Below are positions 13,005 to 22,255 of a stretch of 64,000 nucleotides of DNA, piece by piece (the first letter of the stretch is position 1; the number at the start of each line of letters is the position of its first letter). A program made the position numbers and the translations under genes. The notes under the pieces are model-generated. The model had not been told where the DNA came from and made no database searches. It saw only the letters and a program-made list of their open reading frames with translations. This DNA is from Providencia sneebia DSM 19967 (lineage in GTDB: Bacteria; Pseudomonadota; Gammaproteobacteria; Enterobacterales; Enterobacteriaceae), in assembly GCF_000314895.2 (NCBI RefSeq), contig NZ_CM001773.1:3719372-3783371 (forward strand), in the 5' to 3' direction.

Positions 13005-13730
13005 TTATTGGCAATCAAAAGGAACAAGTTCTTTTAATGATTTAGTATTAAATTGTTCAGAAAATGATTGGTTATGCTGGAATAATTTAAAACCATCACC
13101 TTTACCACTAAAATAGCTCAGCTCATTACCTTTAATTTGAAAACCGCTGCCTTCTCTTAGGGCAACAACAACCTCGTGAGGATTAATGACACAAAACTCT
13201 TGTATCCTTTCATCACGCGTTTCCCCCATATGTCCTGAGATATGCGCATCAATATAATGAGGATTGATTTGTAATGGAAATAGCCCCAAAGAAGGCATAA
13301 TAACCGCATTACTGACTGGCATATCATTTGTTGTGCGAATACTTGGTGTTGCCACATTACACCCAGCACTCCAACCAATGTAAGGAATGTCACGCTCTCT
13401 CACGGCACGTTGAATAGCAACAATTAGACCATTTTCATGTAAGCATTTGTTCAGCCACCATGTATTTCCACCACTGACAAGAATACATTCTGCTTGTTCT
13501 ATAGCTTCAACTGGGTTAGCAAAGTGCTCAATGGATTTAACGTCAATTCCCAATGCATCACTTAACTGTTCAGCTCTTTCATCATGGCAACCACGCAGAA
13601 CCGCATAAGGAACTAAAACTGCTGATTTGATATTCTTACGCTCAATCATTTCGTGAATGCGTGGTAAAGCATAGCTTAACCATGTTGGGTTACCTGGAAG
13701 CTTGCCATTGCTCAATAAAAAAATTTCCAT
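13005..13730 (-). CDS. pepE: dipeptidase E (alpha-aspartyl dipeptidase)
   Basis: Cytosolic serine peptidase that hydrolyses dipeptides with N-terminal aspartate. It belongs to family S51, which is built on the glutamine amidotransferase fold. The nucleophile elbow is GWSAGCN, the histidine region PLQINPHYID, and TIRTTNDMPV-like sequence (SIRTTNDMPV) matches the E. coli protein. The start at 13730 (MEIFLLSNGKLPG) has an AGGAG site and fits E. coli PepE; a 14-codon longer version begins at 13772. 241 residues compare with 229 in E. coli because of a longer C-terminus. It stands alone between ubiD and the divergent rfaH. Confidence 0.92.
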   Translation of the reverse strand: MEIFLLSNGKLPGNPTWLSYALPRIHEMIERKNIKSAVLVPYAVLRGCHDERAEQLSDALGIDVKSIEHFANPVEAIEQAECILVSGGNTWWLNKCLHENGLIVAIQRAVRERDIPYIGWSAGCNVATPSIRTTNDMPVSNAVIMPSLGLFPLQINPHYIDAHISGHMGETRDERIQEFCVINPHEVVVALREGSGFQIKGNELSYFSGKGDGFKLFQHNQSFSEQFNTKSLKELVPFDCQ

Positions 13731-13898
13731 CTCATCTCCTACGTGACTAATTATTATATAATCATTAGTCATAAATGATTTAGCTTAAGTTAAGATATGC
13801 ACCTGATTCTTAATGATATTCGGACTGGATCGATTAGTCACATTTTTATAGCAGAATTTGTTATCATAAGCATATATTTGTTGTTCTGGATTTAGAAA

Positions 13899-14393
13899 AT
13901 GGAAAAATGGTACCTGTTATATTGTAAGCGAGGCCAAATCGATCGCGCTATTGAGCATTTAAGTAGACAAAATGTGACTTGTATTACCCCAATGGCAGAA
14001 ATTGAAAAAATGGTTAGAGGAAAACGGACAATCGTACAAGAGCCGTTATTCCCTAATTACCTGTTTGTAAAGTTTGACCATAACAAGATCCACACAACAA
14101 CAATACAATCAACGCGAGGTGTTAGCCATTTTGTTCGTTTTGGTCTAAACCCTGCAATTATTCCAGATGAAATTATTGAGGTTCTACAACTCACTCCAGT
14201 CGCTAAGCTGGTTGCTCCTGAAACGCCAATGAGTGGTGATCATGTTGTCATTACTGAGGGTATTTTTGCGGGTATTAAAGCTATTTATTGCGAACCGGAT
14301 GGTGAAACCAGATCGATTTTGTTACTTAATATATTAAATAAAAATGTTACTAAGGCATTAGATAATAAACAGTTTAAAAAATCGACTGAGTAA
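13899..14393 (+). CDS. rfaH: transcription antitermination protein RfaH
   Basis: NusG-type elongation factor recruited at ops elements to help transcription and translation of long operons for surface polysaccharides, toxins and pili. 164 residues (E. coli 162). The N-terminal NGN domain carries WYLLYCKRGQ, KMVRGKRTIVQEPLFPNYLF and STRGVSHFVRFG; the C-terminal KOW-like part holds VVITEGIFAGIKAIY. In E. coli RfaH this C-terminal domain switches fold. The gene is single, with a strong terminator behind it. No good ops element was found in the window. Confidence 0.97.
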   Translation: MEKWYLLYCKRGQIDRAIEHLSRQNVTCITPMAEIEKMVRGKRTIVQEPLFPNYLFVKFDHNKIHTTTIQSTRGVSHFVRFGLNPAIIPDEIIEVLQLTPVAKLVAPETPMSGDHVVITEGIFAGIKAIYCEPDGETRSILLLNILNKNVTKALDNKQFKKSTE

Positions 14394-14422
14394 TTTATTC
14401 TTTTAAGCTTATTTTTAATAGC

Positions 14423-14449
14423 AAAAAAGCCCATATATGGGCTTTTTTT
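14423..14449. terminator. terminator after rfaH
   Basis: GCCCATATATGGGC (14429-14442) is a perfect palindrome flanked by six A on one side and seven T on the other, about 35 bases after the rfaH stop. It can act in both directions. Confidence 0.85.
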
Positions 14450-14502
14450 ACTCCCATCAAATCAATATATTCAATAAAAACAATATATTAATTATATGAT
14501 AA

Positions 14503-14520
14503 AGGCGCTAAAAAGCGCCT
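14503..14520. other. isolated hairpin in the rfaH to membrane-protein gap
   Basis: AGGCGC and GCGCCT flank a six-base loop (TAAAAA). It sits in the 326-base gap between rfaH and the next gene, well away from the two terminators at either end of the gap. On the minus strand it is followed by TTTATCAT, a weak T tract. I see no gene that it would serve. Confidence 0.5.
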
Positions 14521-14694
14521 AATCGTGCTACAGTGGGTCAGTGAGTGGACACTCTTCATAGTTTTGCAAAAATACGCCCATCACTCAAATCTAACCAATT
14601 GTTTATCGCTTTACAGCATAGGAGTTTTACCATATCAATGATATGTCAAACGTAGGTAACACAAAATCAGTAATATGATTTTAACTAAAAATAA

Positions 14695-14717
14695 TTAATT
14701 ACCAGATAGGTAATTAA
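14695..14717 (-). terminator. terminator of the small membrane protein gene
   Basis: On the minus strand TTAATTACC and GGTAATTAA form a 9-bp stem with a 5-base loop and are followed by TTATTTTT. It starts just past the stop codon at 14720. Confidence 0.7.
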
Positions 14718-14719
14718 TT

Positions 14720-15073
14720 TTAGTAATTACCTTGCGCAGTACTACCTACAATGACAGCCATTAATGTAGAAGAAAATAATAAGAAAAATAAGAAAGCAGA
14801 AATAATCATTATAATGAAATAAACTAACCCAGCTCTATTCCAGGTTTCTTGAACCTTCATAAATGTTTCTGGTGAATCATAATCTCCATTTTTCCAAGCC
14901 CACTCATTACCTTTAAAACCACAAACAAACATCCAAACTACATTGAAAATAGGTATCAGCATTAGTAAAGGCAAAAATGATTTATTTCCAAAGCCCCATA
15001 TAATGTTAAAAACAAAAGCACCCCAATTCCAACGTTTAATCTCTTGTGGAACTGATTTATTTGAATATGACAT
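14720..15073 (-). CDS. small DUF2628-like membrane protein
   Basis: 117 residues. A hydrophilic start (MSYSNKSVPQEIKRWNWGAF) leads into hydrophobic segments at about 17-55 and 85-110. The order RWNWGAF, WGFGNKSF, a hydrophobic stretch, then GFKGNEWAWKNGDY is the pattern of a widespread family of small inner-membrane proteins (DUF2628 type) without a known function. It occupies the place where E. coli has tatD, between tatC and rfaH, but bears no resemblance to TatD nuclease. It is AT-rich and has its own terminator. Confidence 0.75.
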   Translation of the reverse strand: MSYSNKSVPQEIKRWNWGAFVFNIIWGFGNKSFLPLLMLIPIFNVVWMFVCGFKGNEWAWKNGDYDSPETFMKVQETWNRAGLVYFIIMIISAFLFFLLFSSTLMAVIVGSTAQGNY

Positions 15074-15203
15074 TTCATATATCCCTATCTTAAAATGATA
15101 ATAATAAATTCTATAAAAAAACGCGGTAAATAATAATATAAATAAAATTTAAGTAAAAATAATTATTTTAAAATTATGTCACAAAAAATGTCACTGGAAA
15201 TAT

Positions 15204-15232
15204 AGCATGCCCATTTAAAAAATGAGCATGCT
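15204..15232. other. hairpin in the tatC downstream region
   Basis: AGCATGC (15204-15210) pairs with GCATGCT (15226-15232); the stem can continue inward through CATTT/AAATG. It lies in the 295-base gap between tatC and the small membrane protein gene. No T tract follows directly on either strand. Confidence 0.5.
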
Positions 15233-15306
15233 TGATAGATGTGGTCAATATGAGGATATTGAAAGAAATAAATCCTTTTATTTCAATATATTGAATCAAT
15301 TTCATT

Positions 15307-15326
15307 AAGCCCATGATGGGCTTTTT
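15307..15326 (+). terminator. plus-strand terminator-like hairpin behind tatC
   Basis: AAGCCCA, loop TGA, TGGGCTT, then TTTG on the plus strand. It is 40 bases past the tatC stop, yet the T tract is on the plus strand, opposite to tatC. It may be a weak two-way terminator for tatABC or the end of an unrecognised plus-strand transcript. Confidence 0.5.
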
Positions 15327-15368
15327 GTGTATCAGGCGGAGAATAAATTTCCAGCAACATTTATTTGT

Positions 15369-16130
15369 CTATTCTTCTTCGTCTTCTTCGGTATCATCTT
15401 GCTTTCTTCTTCCTTTACCAACATAAAAATTAGAAAGAAGCACACCAAGTTCAAATAACAAATACATGGGTACTGCAAGTAATGTCTGTGAAAGCACATC
15501 AGGTGGGGTTAAAAACATCCCAACAATGAAAGCACCGACAAGAATATAAGGACGCTTACGTTTGAGTGATTCCGGTGTTGTGACACCTGTCCAGCAAAGT
15601 AAGATAATGGCGATAGGAACTTCAAATGCTGCACCAAATGCCATAAATAACGTCATAACAAAACTAAGATATTTACTAATATCAGGAATAAAGTTGACGC
15701 TATCAGGTGTGGTTTTTACAAAGAAACCAAAAGCCAGCGGGAAAACAACAAAATAAGCAAATGCCATTCCTAGATAAAAAAGAAAACTACTAGAAACAAG
15801 CAAAGGCAGCATCAACTTGCGTTCATGCTTATAGAGTGCTGGTGCAATAAACGCCCAAACTTGATACAAAATGACAGGGATGGAAATAAATACAGATACC
15901 ATCAAAGTCAATTTAATTGGGGTAAAAAACGTTGATGCTACGTCTGTCGCACTCATTTGCGAGCCAACAGGTAACTTATCAATCAAAGGAGCGGCGACTA
16001 ACCGATATATATCATTTGAAAAATAAGCCAATGCAGCAAAAACAATTAAAACCGTAATCAAACAATTTAATAGCCGCTTTCTAAGTTCAATTAAGTGGCT
16101 AATAAGTGGTTGTGTATCATTTACCGCCAT
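15369..16130 (-). CDS. tatC: twin-arginine translocase subunit TatC
   Basis: Six-span inner-membrane receptor that, with TatB, binds twin-arginine signal peptides of folded precursors. 253 residues (E. coli 258). The N-terminal signature [15 protein letters not shown] is present (residues 8-22), the F..P motif is seen as [16 protein letters not shown], and the later helices include [26 protein letters not shown]. The end is acidic (DDTEEDEEE). It begins 3 bases after tatB. tatD, which follows tatC in E. coli, is missing here. Confidence 0.97.
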   Translation of the reverse strand: MAVNDTQPLISHLIELRKRLLNCLITVLIVFAALAYFSNDIYRLVAAPLIDKLPVGSQMSATDVASTFFTPIKLTLMVSVFISIPVILYQVWAFIAPALYKHERKLMLPLLVSSSFLFYLGMAFAYFVVFPLAFGFFVKTTPDSVNFIPDISKYLSFVMTLFMAFGAAFEVPIAIILLCWTGVTTPESLKRKRPYILVGAFIVGMFLTPPDVLSQTLLAVPMYLLFELGVLLSNFYVGKGRRKQDDTEEDEEE

Positions 16131-16133
16131 GTT

Positions 16134-16673
16134 CTATTTTTCACTTTCTGTCTGATTCGTTTTTTTATCTGCAGAGAGAGTTTGCTGTTCACTACTTTTC
16201 AGTACTGATGGCGCTTCCGGCTCCTCAACAACACTTGCCATTTTAGCCGCATATTCAGGATCAGGATCTGACTCTTCTACTTGTGGAGCTGTTCCTTGAG
16301 CATTTTTAACTGCATTATCGTAGTTTTCAGTTAGCTCTTTAGCTTTGTTTAGCTCATCTTCAACTTCATTTGCCGTTGACTGATAGCCCGTTTTTAATGA
16401 CTGTGCTGCTTGGCGAAGCTCTTCCATTGATTGCTTAAGTTCCGGAGAAAGCGCTTCCATATCCGCTTTCTCTTCAACTTTTTTTAGAGTTTCTTGTAAC
16501 TCTTGCAATTTGAGTTCTTGTGACAATTCATTTTGCACATTCGTCGCTAGAGCACGCATAGCACGGATCCACCCAGCAACAGTTCTCACGGCAACGGGTA
16601 GACGCTCGGGGCCTAATACGACCAAGCCAATCACTGCAACAAGCAGCAGCTCACTGAAACCTATGTCAAACAC
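16134..16673 (-). CDS. tatB: Sec-independent translocase subunit TatB
   Basis: Partner of TatC in the twin-arginine receptor complex. One N-terminal membrane segment ([20 protein letters not shown]) with the TatB signature glutamate at residue 8, a hinge with GPERLP, an amphipathic helix ([18 protein letters not shown]), then a long charged tail likely to be coiled coil. 179 residues (E. coli 171). It sits between tatA and tatC with 3-base gaps on both sides. Confidence 0.97.
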   Translation of the reverse strand: MFDIGFSELLLVAVIGLVVLGPERLPVAVRTVAGWIRAMRALATNVQNELSQELKLQELQETLKKVEEKADMEALSPELKQSMEELRQAAQSLKTGYQSTANEVEDELNKAKELTENYDNAVKNAQGTAPQVEESDPDPEYAAKMASVVEEPEAPSVLKSSEQQTLSADKKTNQTESEK

Positions 16674-16676
16674 GGA

Positions 16677-16967
16677 TTAACCCTGCTCTTTATTTTTGCT
16701 CTCAACAGGACTCTCTTTTTTCTCAGAAGCCTGCTGTTCTGTGATATTTTTAGTAGCAAAATCAGCATCTTTTTTCTCTTGCTCTTCTTTTGCTGACTTA
16801 GCGGCTTCATCATCATTCATTGCTTTTTTAAAGCCTTTCAATGATTCACCTAGATCTGAGCCTAGAGAACGTAATTTCTTGGTGCCGAAAATTAAAATAA
16901 TCAGTAAAGCAATAATGATAAGCTGCCAAGGACTACCGAAAGCAGCCATTGCAATAGTTGATTCCAT
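16677..16967 (-). CDS. tatA: twin-arginine translocase pore subunit TatA with a Providencia-type N-terminal extension
   Basis: TatA oligomers form the transport path for folded proteins. The start at 16967 has an AGAGGT ribosome site and gives 96 residues. The protein opens with [15 protein letters not shown], so eight residues stand before the usual TatA start. In Providencia stuartii a similar extension (MESTIATA) keeps TatA inactive until the rhomboid protease AarA removes it. Here isoleucine 5, alanine 8 and phenylalanine 10 sit at the P4, P1 and P2' positions of the rhomboid recognition motif; position 7 is Met in place of Thr. Then follow the membrane helix, [14 protein letters not shown] hinge, amphipathic helix [11 protein letters not shown], and a charged tail. 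The frame is open 11 codons further upstream but without a ribosome site. Confidence 0.97.
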   Translation of the reverse strand: MESTIAMAAFGSPWQLIIIALLIILIFGTKKLRSLGSDLGESLKGFKKAMNDDEAAKSAKEEQEKKDADFATKNITEQQASEKKESPVESKNKEQG

Positions 16968-17084
16968 TGTTTTTACCTCTATAGATAGGATTGGGATCAA
17001 TAGTTATTAATCCCATTATATACAACCTGTTCGAAATACGGAAATTTTCGCCTAGCGATAAAGTTGTCGTAAAACAAGATATAC

Positions 17085-18718
17085 TTAATTTCTTCCCGTT
17101 TTAAACCACCCAATCACCCATGATAACGCGCCTACAACCATAAAGGCTATAGCGGCTTGTGTAGAATCAGATATAAAAAATAGGCTTCCGCACAATATGA
17201 ATGTTGCACCAACGCCTAATAGATACTGAGATTTCCGCTGTCTATCACGCTGTTGCTTCAGTTCTTGAGTCAAATGTTCAATATTGGACTGCAAGTATTT
17301 GTGCTGGCGTAAAGCACCGTAAATTAAATCGGGGATCTCAGGCATTTTTTCTGCCCAATAGGGTGCTTTCTCTTTTAGCGCTTGAGTTATTGCTGGAATA
17401 CCAATCTGGCTATGTACCCAATCTTCTAAAAATGGCTTCGCCGTTTTCCACAAGTCTAGTTGCGGATAAAGTTGCCTACCTAGCCCTTCAATATAGAGCA
17501 ATGTTTTTTGTAATAACACTAACTGGGGCTGTACCTGCATATTAAAACGTCGAGCCGTATTAAATAGGTTTAATAAAACATGCCCAAAGGATATTTCAGC
17601 AAGTGGTTTTTCAAAAATAGGTTCACAAACAGTTCTGATTGCAAATTCAAAATCTTCAATATTGGTATCAGAAGGTACCCAGCCTGAATCAACATGTAGC
17701 TCCGCAACTTTACGGTAATCTCGGTTAAAGAATGCAATAAAGTTTTCAGCTAGATAACGTTTATCTTCTTTATTTAATGAGCCTACAATACCGCAGTCAA
17801 TACCAATATAAAGTGGATCTTCAGGATGATCATAACTGACAAAAACATTACCAGGATGCATATCGGCATGGAAGAAACTGTCACGGAAAACTTGAGTAAA
17901 GAACACCTTCACTCCTCTTTCCGCTAATAGTTTCATATTCGTTCCCTGAGCTTCTAAGCCTTTAATATCGGAAACTGAAACACCATAAATACGTTCCATG
18001 ACCATGACGTTTTCACGACAATAATCTACATATACTTCGGGAATGTATAGCATCGAGCTATTTTCAAAGTTACGACGAAGCTGGATAGCATTAGCTGATT
18101 CACGTAAAAGATTTAGCTCATCAATTAATGTTTTTTCATATTCGCGAACAACTTCTTTTGGACGCAAACGCCTACCATCGGGTAATAAAGGGACCCAACT
18201 GGCGATACGATTCATTAATTTTAGGTCAGCTTTTATCACTGGCAAGATATCGGGACGAATGACTTTTATCACAACTTCTTTGCCATTTTCCTTTAATATT
18301 GCAGTATGAACTTGTGCAATAGACGCGGAAGCTAACGCTTTTTCGTCAAAATCATCAAACCATTGTTCTAATGGCCCACCTAATGATTCTTCAATATAGC
18401 GGCGGGCTAATTTACCATCAAAACTTGCAACTTGGTCTTGTAATAAAGACAGTTGGTCAGCTATTGCGGGTGAAAATAGGTCACGTCGCGTCGATAACAT
18501 TTGCCCAAATTTGATCCAAACAGGACCCAATTCTTGTAATGCTAAACGCAAACGTTCACCAATTGGCATCTCTTTATGTTGATTTTTTATCCAAAAAAAC
18601 CAAAACGCCCAATACGTAAAGGTAATGTTAATTTAGTTTTGGGAATTAACTCATCCAGACCATATGAGAGAAATACCTGAATAATAAAGTAAAGGCGTTT
18701 TATTTCACCGGGAGTCAT
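17085..18718 (-). CDS. ubiB: ubiquinone biosynthesis regulatory kinase-like UbiB, broken by a 1-base deletion
   Basis: Atypical kinase-like (ABC1/ADCK) membrane protein needed for ubiquinone synthesis. The ATG at 18718 starts [20 protein letters not shown], which matches the E. coli N-terminus, but this frame ends after 43 codons at 18587. The rest (from [20 protein letters not shown]) is open in the next frame. A run of seven T on the minus strand (18599-18593) needs an eighth to give [14 protein letters not shown] and restore a 544-residue protein (E. coli 546). The kinase-like part carries [13 protein letters not shown], the alanine-rich [11 protein letters not shown] loop, HADMHPGN and IDCGIVG; two membrane segments end the protein. 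It overlaps ubiJ by 14 bases. A homopolymer error is likelier than gene loss. Confidence 0.92.
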
Positions 18719-19358
18719 TCCGCTCCTCCAGCTGGCGCAGGCGTTGTTCTAATTGGCTTAGTGAATCAGCAACTTGTTCAACTTCATCACTAAAATAAGC
18801 AAACTCAAGTTGGCTAGGTGACATTTTCCACTCTTCAAAGAGAATATCTTTGAGATAGGTTTTTTGGCGGCAGCCTAAGTTTACGGCAAAGCGAGTTCCT
18901 TTACGAACAACTTGGCTAACACCTTGAGCAACAACATCCCCAAGATAAGGAGATAGATAATGTGCAGGATCCCAAATGGCCATATCCAAAAGAGATGACC
19001 AATGTTGTACTACCTGCATATCACCTTCAATGACTATATCGCCGCTATTAATTAACTGTGATAACTGCTGTTTATCTTTCAGTTTGATTAGGGTGAATAG
19101 TGATGTTTTGATTGTGCAATCAGCAGGTTCAGACCATTGACTTAATACATCAACATGATTATCTGTAAAGACTAGCGTCAATTTTTTATTAAGCTCTTTC
19201 AAGTCTATAGACATGACTTTGCCTGCCAAGCGCATCCGAGCAGGTTTTAATACGGACTCTTTAAACAGCATGCTATTGAGTGCTGTTTCCATAAATGCCG
19301 TCATTAAAGAGTAGAGCGCCGTATTTTGATTCTCTGTCTGTGCTGCTGCCACTTCCAT
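18705..19358 (-). CDS. ubiJ: ubiquinone biosynthesis accessory factor UbiJ
   Basis: Lipid-binding accessory factor of the aerobic ubiquinone complex; it has an SCP2 domain that is thought to hold the prenylated intermediates. I start at the ATG at 19358, 1 base after the ubiE stop, giving 217 residues; a later ATG ([13 protein letters not shown]) would be closer to the E. coli length of 201. Conserved stretches include [44 protein letters not shown] and [12 protein letters not shown]. The C-terminal [18 protein letters not shown] looks like coiled coil. It lies between ubiE and ubiB, as in E. coli. Confidence 0.93.
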   Translation of the reverse strand: MEVAAAQTENQNTALYSLMTAFMETALNSMLFKESVLKPARMRLAGKVMSIDLKELNKKLTLVFTDNHVDVLSQWSEPADCTIKTSLFTLIKLKDKQQLSQLINSGDIVIEGDMQVVQHWSSLLDMAIWDPAHYLSPYLGDVVAQGVSQVVRKGTRFAVNLGCRQKTYLKDILFEEWKMSPSQLEFAYFSDEVEQVADSLSQLEQRLRQLEERNDSR

Positions 19359-19359
19359 C

Positions 19360-20115
19360 TTAGAATTTAAATCCTTTATGCAATGCAACAATACCACCAG
19401 TCATATTGGTGTAAGTCACTTGTTCTAGCCCCGCTTCTTCCATCATCGATTTGAGCGTTTCTTGATCAGGATGCATACGGATAGATTCAGCAAGGTAACG
19501 GTAGCTATCTGCATCGCTGACAATAGCTTGACCAATACGCGGTAATATATGGAATGAATAAGCATCATAAGCTTTGTTCAACGGTTCAAGAACAGGTTTT
19601 GAAAACTCAAGCACTAATAAGCGACCACCTGGCTTTAGTACTCGTTGCATAGAACGCAATGCTTTATTTTTGTCTGTGACATTACGCAGACCAAAAGAGA
19701 TGGTGATGCAATCAAAATAGTTATCAGGGAAAGGGAGTTCTTCCGCATTTGCCTGAACATAACTCACATTACCAACAATCCCAAGATCGCGTAATTTTTC
19801 ACGACCTATTTTCAGCATTGAATCATTAATGTCAGCAAGAACTACTTCACCTTTTTCACCTACAAGACGGGAAAACTTAGCCGTTAAATCACCCGTACCG
19901 CCTGCAAGGTCAAGTACACGTTGATTACGACGTACACCACTCGCTTCAATCGTAAAACGTTTCCAAATACGGTGAATACCGAAAGACATTAGGTCATTCA
20001 TCAAATCATATTTAGATGCTACAGAGTGAAAAACATTCGCTACAAGATTAGCTTTATCTTCTTTACCTACAGTACGGAAACCAAAATCTATGGTTTCTTT
20101 AGATGGTTCTGTCAT
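19360..20115 (-). CDS. ubiE: ubiquinone/menaquinone C-methyltransferase UbiE
   Basis: S-adenosylmethionine-dependent methyltransferase that acts in both ubiquinone and menaquinone synthesis. 251 residues, identical to the E. coli length. The family start [20 protein letters not shown], the methyl-donor site [12 protein letters not shown], and [22 protein letters not shown] are present. It is the first gene of ubiE-ubiJ-ubiB-tatABC, which are tightly packed and probably share transcription. Confidence 0.98.
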   Translation of the reverse strand: MTEPSKETIDFGFRTVGKEDKANLVANVFHSVASKYDLMNDLMSFGIHRIWKRFTIEASGVRRNQRVLDLAGGTGDLTAKFSRLVGEKGEVVLADINDSMLKIGREKLRDLGIVGNVSYVQANAEELPFPDNYFDCITISFGLRNVTDKNKALRSMQRVLKPGGRLLVLEFSKPVLEPLNKAYDAYSFHILPRIGQAIVSDADSYRYLAESIRMHPDQETLKSMMEEAGLEQVTYTNMTGGIVALHKGFKF

Positions 20116-20182
20116 TTCTATTATGCCTGTTTATAATTCAAACTTTTGTGGAAAGTGTAACAGCCTTTGGAGTAAAACCCTA

Positions 20183-21547
20183 TTAAGAAGTCTCAGATTC
20201 CGCACAATAAGACGCACCTGATTTCTCAACTAACTGAGGATCAATCGGCTGTTTTATTTCAACGCCCATATCTTTAAAACTTTCAGCTTGGCTAATCAAA
20301 TTACCTCGGCCTTCTGCAAGTCGCTTCATCGCAGATTGGTAAGCACTATCCGCTTTATCAAGGTTGACGCCTAACAGCTGCATGTCTTCAACAAAAAGAC
20401 GCAGCTTGTCATACATTCTTGCTGCTTTCGTCGCAATTTCTTGGGCATTCTGCCCTTGGCGTTCATAACGCCATAAATTATTGATTGTCCGAACTGCGAC
20501 TAGCAAAGTAGACGGACAAACTAACATGATATTCTGTTTTATTCCTTCATCAAGCAATTCTGGCGATTCTTTCAATGCTAATAAATAGGCTGGCTCAATC
20601 GGAATAAACATTAATACATAATCAAGTGAGCGAATACCGGGCAGCTGATGGTAATCTTTTCGGCTCAACATACGCATATGATTGCGAATTGAAGCTACAT
20701 GGTTTTTGATTGCATTTTGCTGCTCAGCAGACTCTTCACTATTAAAATAATTTTCATAAGCAACTAATGACATTTTTGCATCTACAACAACATCTTTGCC
20801 TTCTGGTAAACGAATAATGACATCAGGTTGATAGCGAGTATTATAACTCGTATTTATACTAACTTGTGTCTCAAATTCATAGCCTTTACGTAAGCCGGAA
20901 GCTTCTAAAATGCGCGAAAGAATTGTTTCTCCCCAATTCCCTTGTATTTTATTATCCCCTTTCAAGGCTCGGGTTAGATTGATTGCTTCTTTCGTCATTT
21001 GATTATTCAGCTGTTGTAATTGCCGAATTTCATAAGTTAATGTGTGCCTTTCTTTAGCTTCCTCACCAAAACTTTGCTGTACTTGTTGGCGAAAACCCTC
21101 TAATTGCTCACGAAATGGCGACAACATGCTAATAATACTTTTCTGTTGTTGTTCTGAAGCGCGACGCTCATTCTGTTCGAAGATACGATTCGCCAGATTT
21201 TCAAATTGGACAGTTAAACGTTGCTCGCTACTTTGTAATAAACGCTGTTTTTCTTCATTCGCAAGTTGGTTTTGTTCAAATCGGGTGGTAATTTCACGCA
21301 ATTCTGCTTCTTGTTCACGATTTATATCCCTTTGAGTTCGAAGCTCTTGGTCAAGGCGCTCATATTCACTTTTCCATTCTGCCAAATGAATATTTTTTTC
21401 TTCACTTGCAGCAAATTGCCGACTGATTTGCTGTAGTTCTAGCTCTTTTTGGTTAATTTTTTGTGCAATAGAAAACCAAACAGCTAAACCGCCAATTAAA
21501 ATACCACCAAGAGCACCAATAACCCCATATAAAAGGGAAATATCCAC
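20183..21547 (-). CDS. rmuC: DNA recombination protein RmuC
   Basis: 454 residues (E. coli 475). One N-terminal membrane helix (GVIGALGGILIGGLAVWFS), then a long coiled coil to about residue 165 rich in Glu, Gln and Arg, then the RmuC domain with LKGDNKIQGNWGE, PDVIIRLPEGKDVVVDAKMSL and VLMFIPIEPAYLLAL. The aspartate and DAK motif fit a PD-(D/E)XK nuclease-like core. In E. coli it limits recombination between inverted repeats; the exact activity is unsettled. It is 67 bases upstream of ubiE in the same direction. Confidence 0.95.
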   Translation of the reverse strand: MDISLLYGVIGALGGILIGGLAVWFSIAQKINQKELELQQISRQFAASEEKNIHLAEWKSEYERLDQELRTQRDINREQEAELREITTRFEQNQLANEEKQRLLQSSEQRLTVQFENLANRIFEQNERRASEQQQKSIISMLSPFREQLEGFRQQVQQSFGEEAKERHTLTYEIRQLQQLNNQMTKEAINLTRALKGDNKIQGNWGETILSRILEASGLRKGYEFETQVSINTSYNTRYQPDVIIRLPEGKDVVVDAKMSLVAYENYFNSEESAEQQNAIKNHVASIRNHMRMLSRKDYHQLPGIRSLDYVLMFIPIEPAYLLALKESPELLDEGIKQNIMLVCPSTLLVAVRTINNLWRYERQGQNAQEIATKAARMYDKLRLFVEDMQLLGVNLDKADSAYQSAMKRLAEGRGNLISQAESFKDMGVEIKQPIDPQLVEKSGASYCAESETS

Positions 21548-21652
21548 AGTAAAATCCTTACGTTACCCGATATTAAATAAGGTAATTAAAGCACTGTACA
21601 TTTGTCCAGAGCTAATTGTTATTACTTAATAAATTGCGAGCGGCTTCGCAAC

Positions 21653-22183
21653 TTATCCCATCCATTGTGCTAACCAGCGAATGCCAAATGCGCCTGGCGC
21701 TAAAATACCAAATGCCCAAATCAGTGCGGAAAAAAAGTTAGCAATTTGAAAATGATGCTTTGGCATCTTACAGATACCTGCAACTAATGGGATCACCGCT
21801 CTAAATGGACCAAAAAAGCGCCCAAAAAACACACTCCACACACCCCAACGGTTAAAGAAGTGCTGTCCTCTATCGAGCATTTGTGGCTTACGGGAAATTG
21901 GCCACATTTTGCGGACATTTTCTTTGTAATGAAAGCCAAACCAGTAAGAGAGCCAATCACCAAAAAATGCCCCTAAGGCTGCGGCTAACCACACTGGCCA
22001 AAATACTAACCCACTTTCACCAATTAAAGCCCCTAACCCCAACAAAATCACAGTTGCAGGAACTAATAATGAGATAAAAGCGAGGGATTCTCCAAAGGCT
22101 AATAAAAAGATAATGGGTAGTGCCCACATTTCATGTTGACGGGTAAACTCTGTCACAATTGACACGATTTCATTCAAAGTCAT
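21653..22183 (-). CDS. DedA family membrane protein (YohD/YabI-like)
   Basis: 176 residues with about four to five hydrophobic segments. The DedA/SNARE-associated signature is visible: FGESLAFISLLVPATVILLG near the start, GAFFGDWLSYWFGFHYKE, then FFGRFFGPFRAVIPLVAG, with the conserved Gly-Arg-Phe and Arg. DedA proteins are undecaprenyl phosphate or phospholipid flippase-like proteins that matter for membrane potential and envelope stress. It is shorter than YqjA/YghB (about 220) and closer to YohD in size; I cannot name the orthologue. Confidence 0.85.
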   Translation of the reverse strand: MTLNEIVSIVTEFTRQHEMWALPIIFLLAFGESLAFISLLVPATVILLGLGALIGESGLVFWPVWLAAALGAFFGDWLSYWFGFHYKENVRKMWPISRKPQMLDRGQHFFNRWGVWSVFFGRFFGPFRAVIPLVAGICKMPKHHFQIANFFSALIWAFGILAPGAFGIRWLAQWMG

Positions 22184-22255
22184 TGCTATTTTCTCTCTTT
22201 GAAATCAGTTGATTTAGTACAGTATCCTGATTGCACTAAACCAACCTTAAACTAG

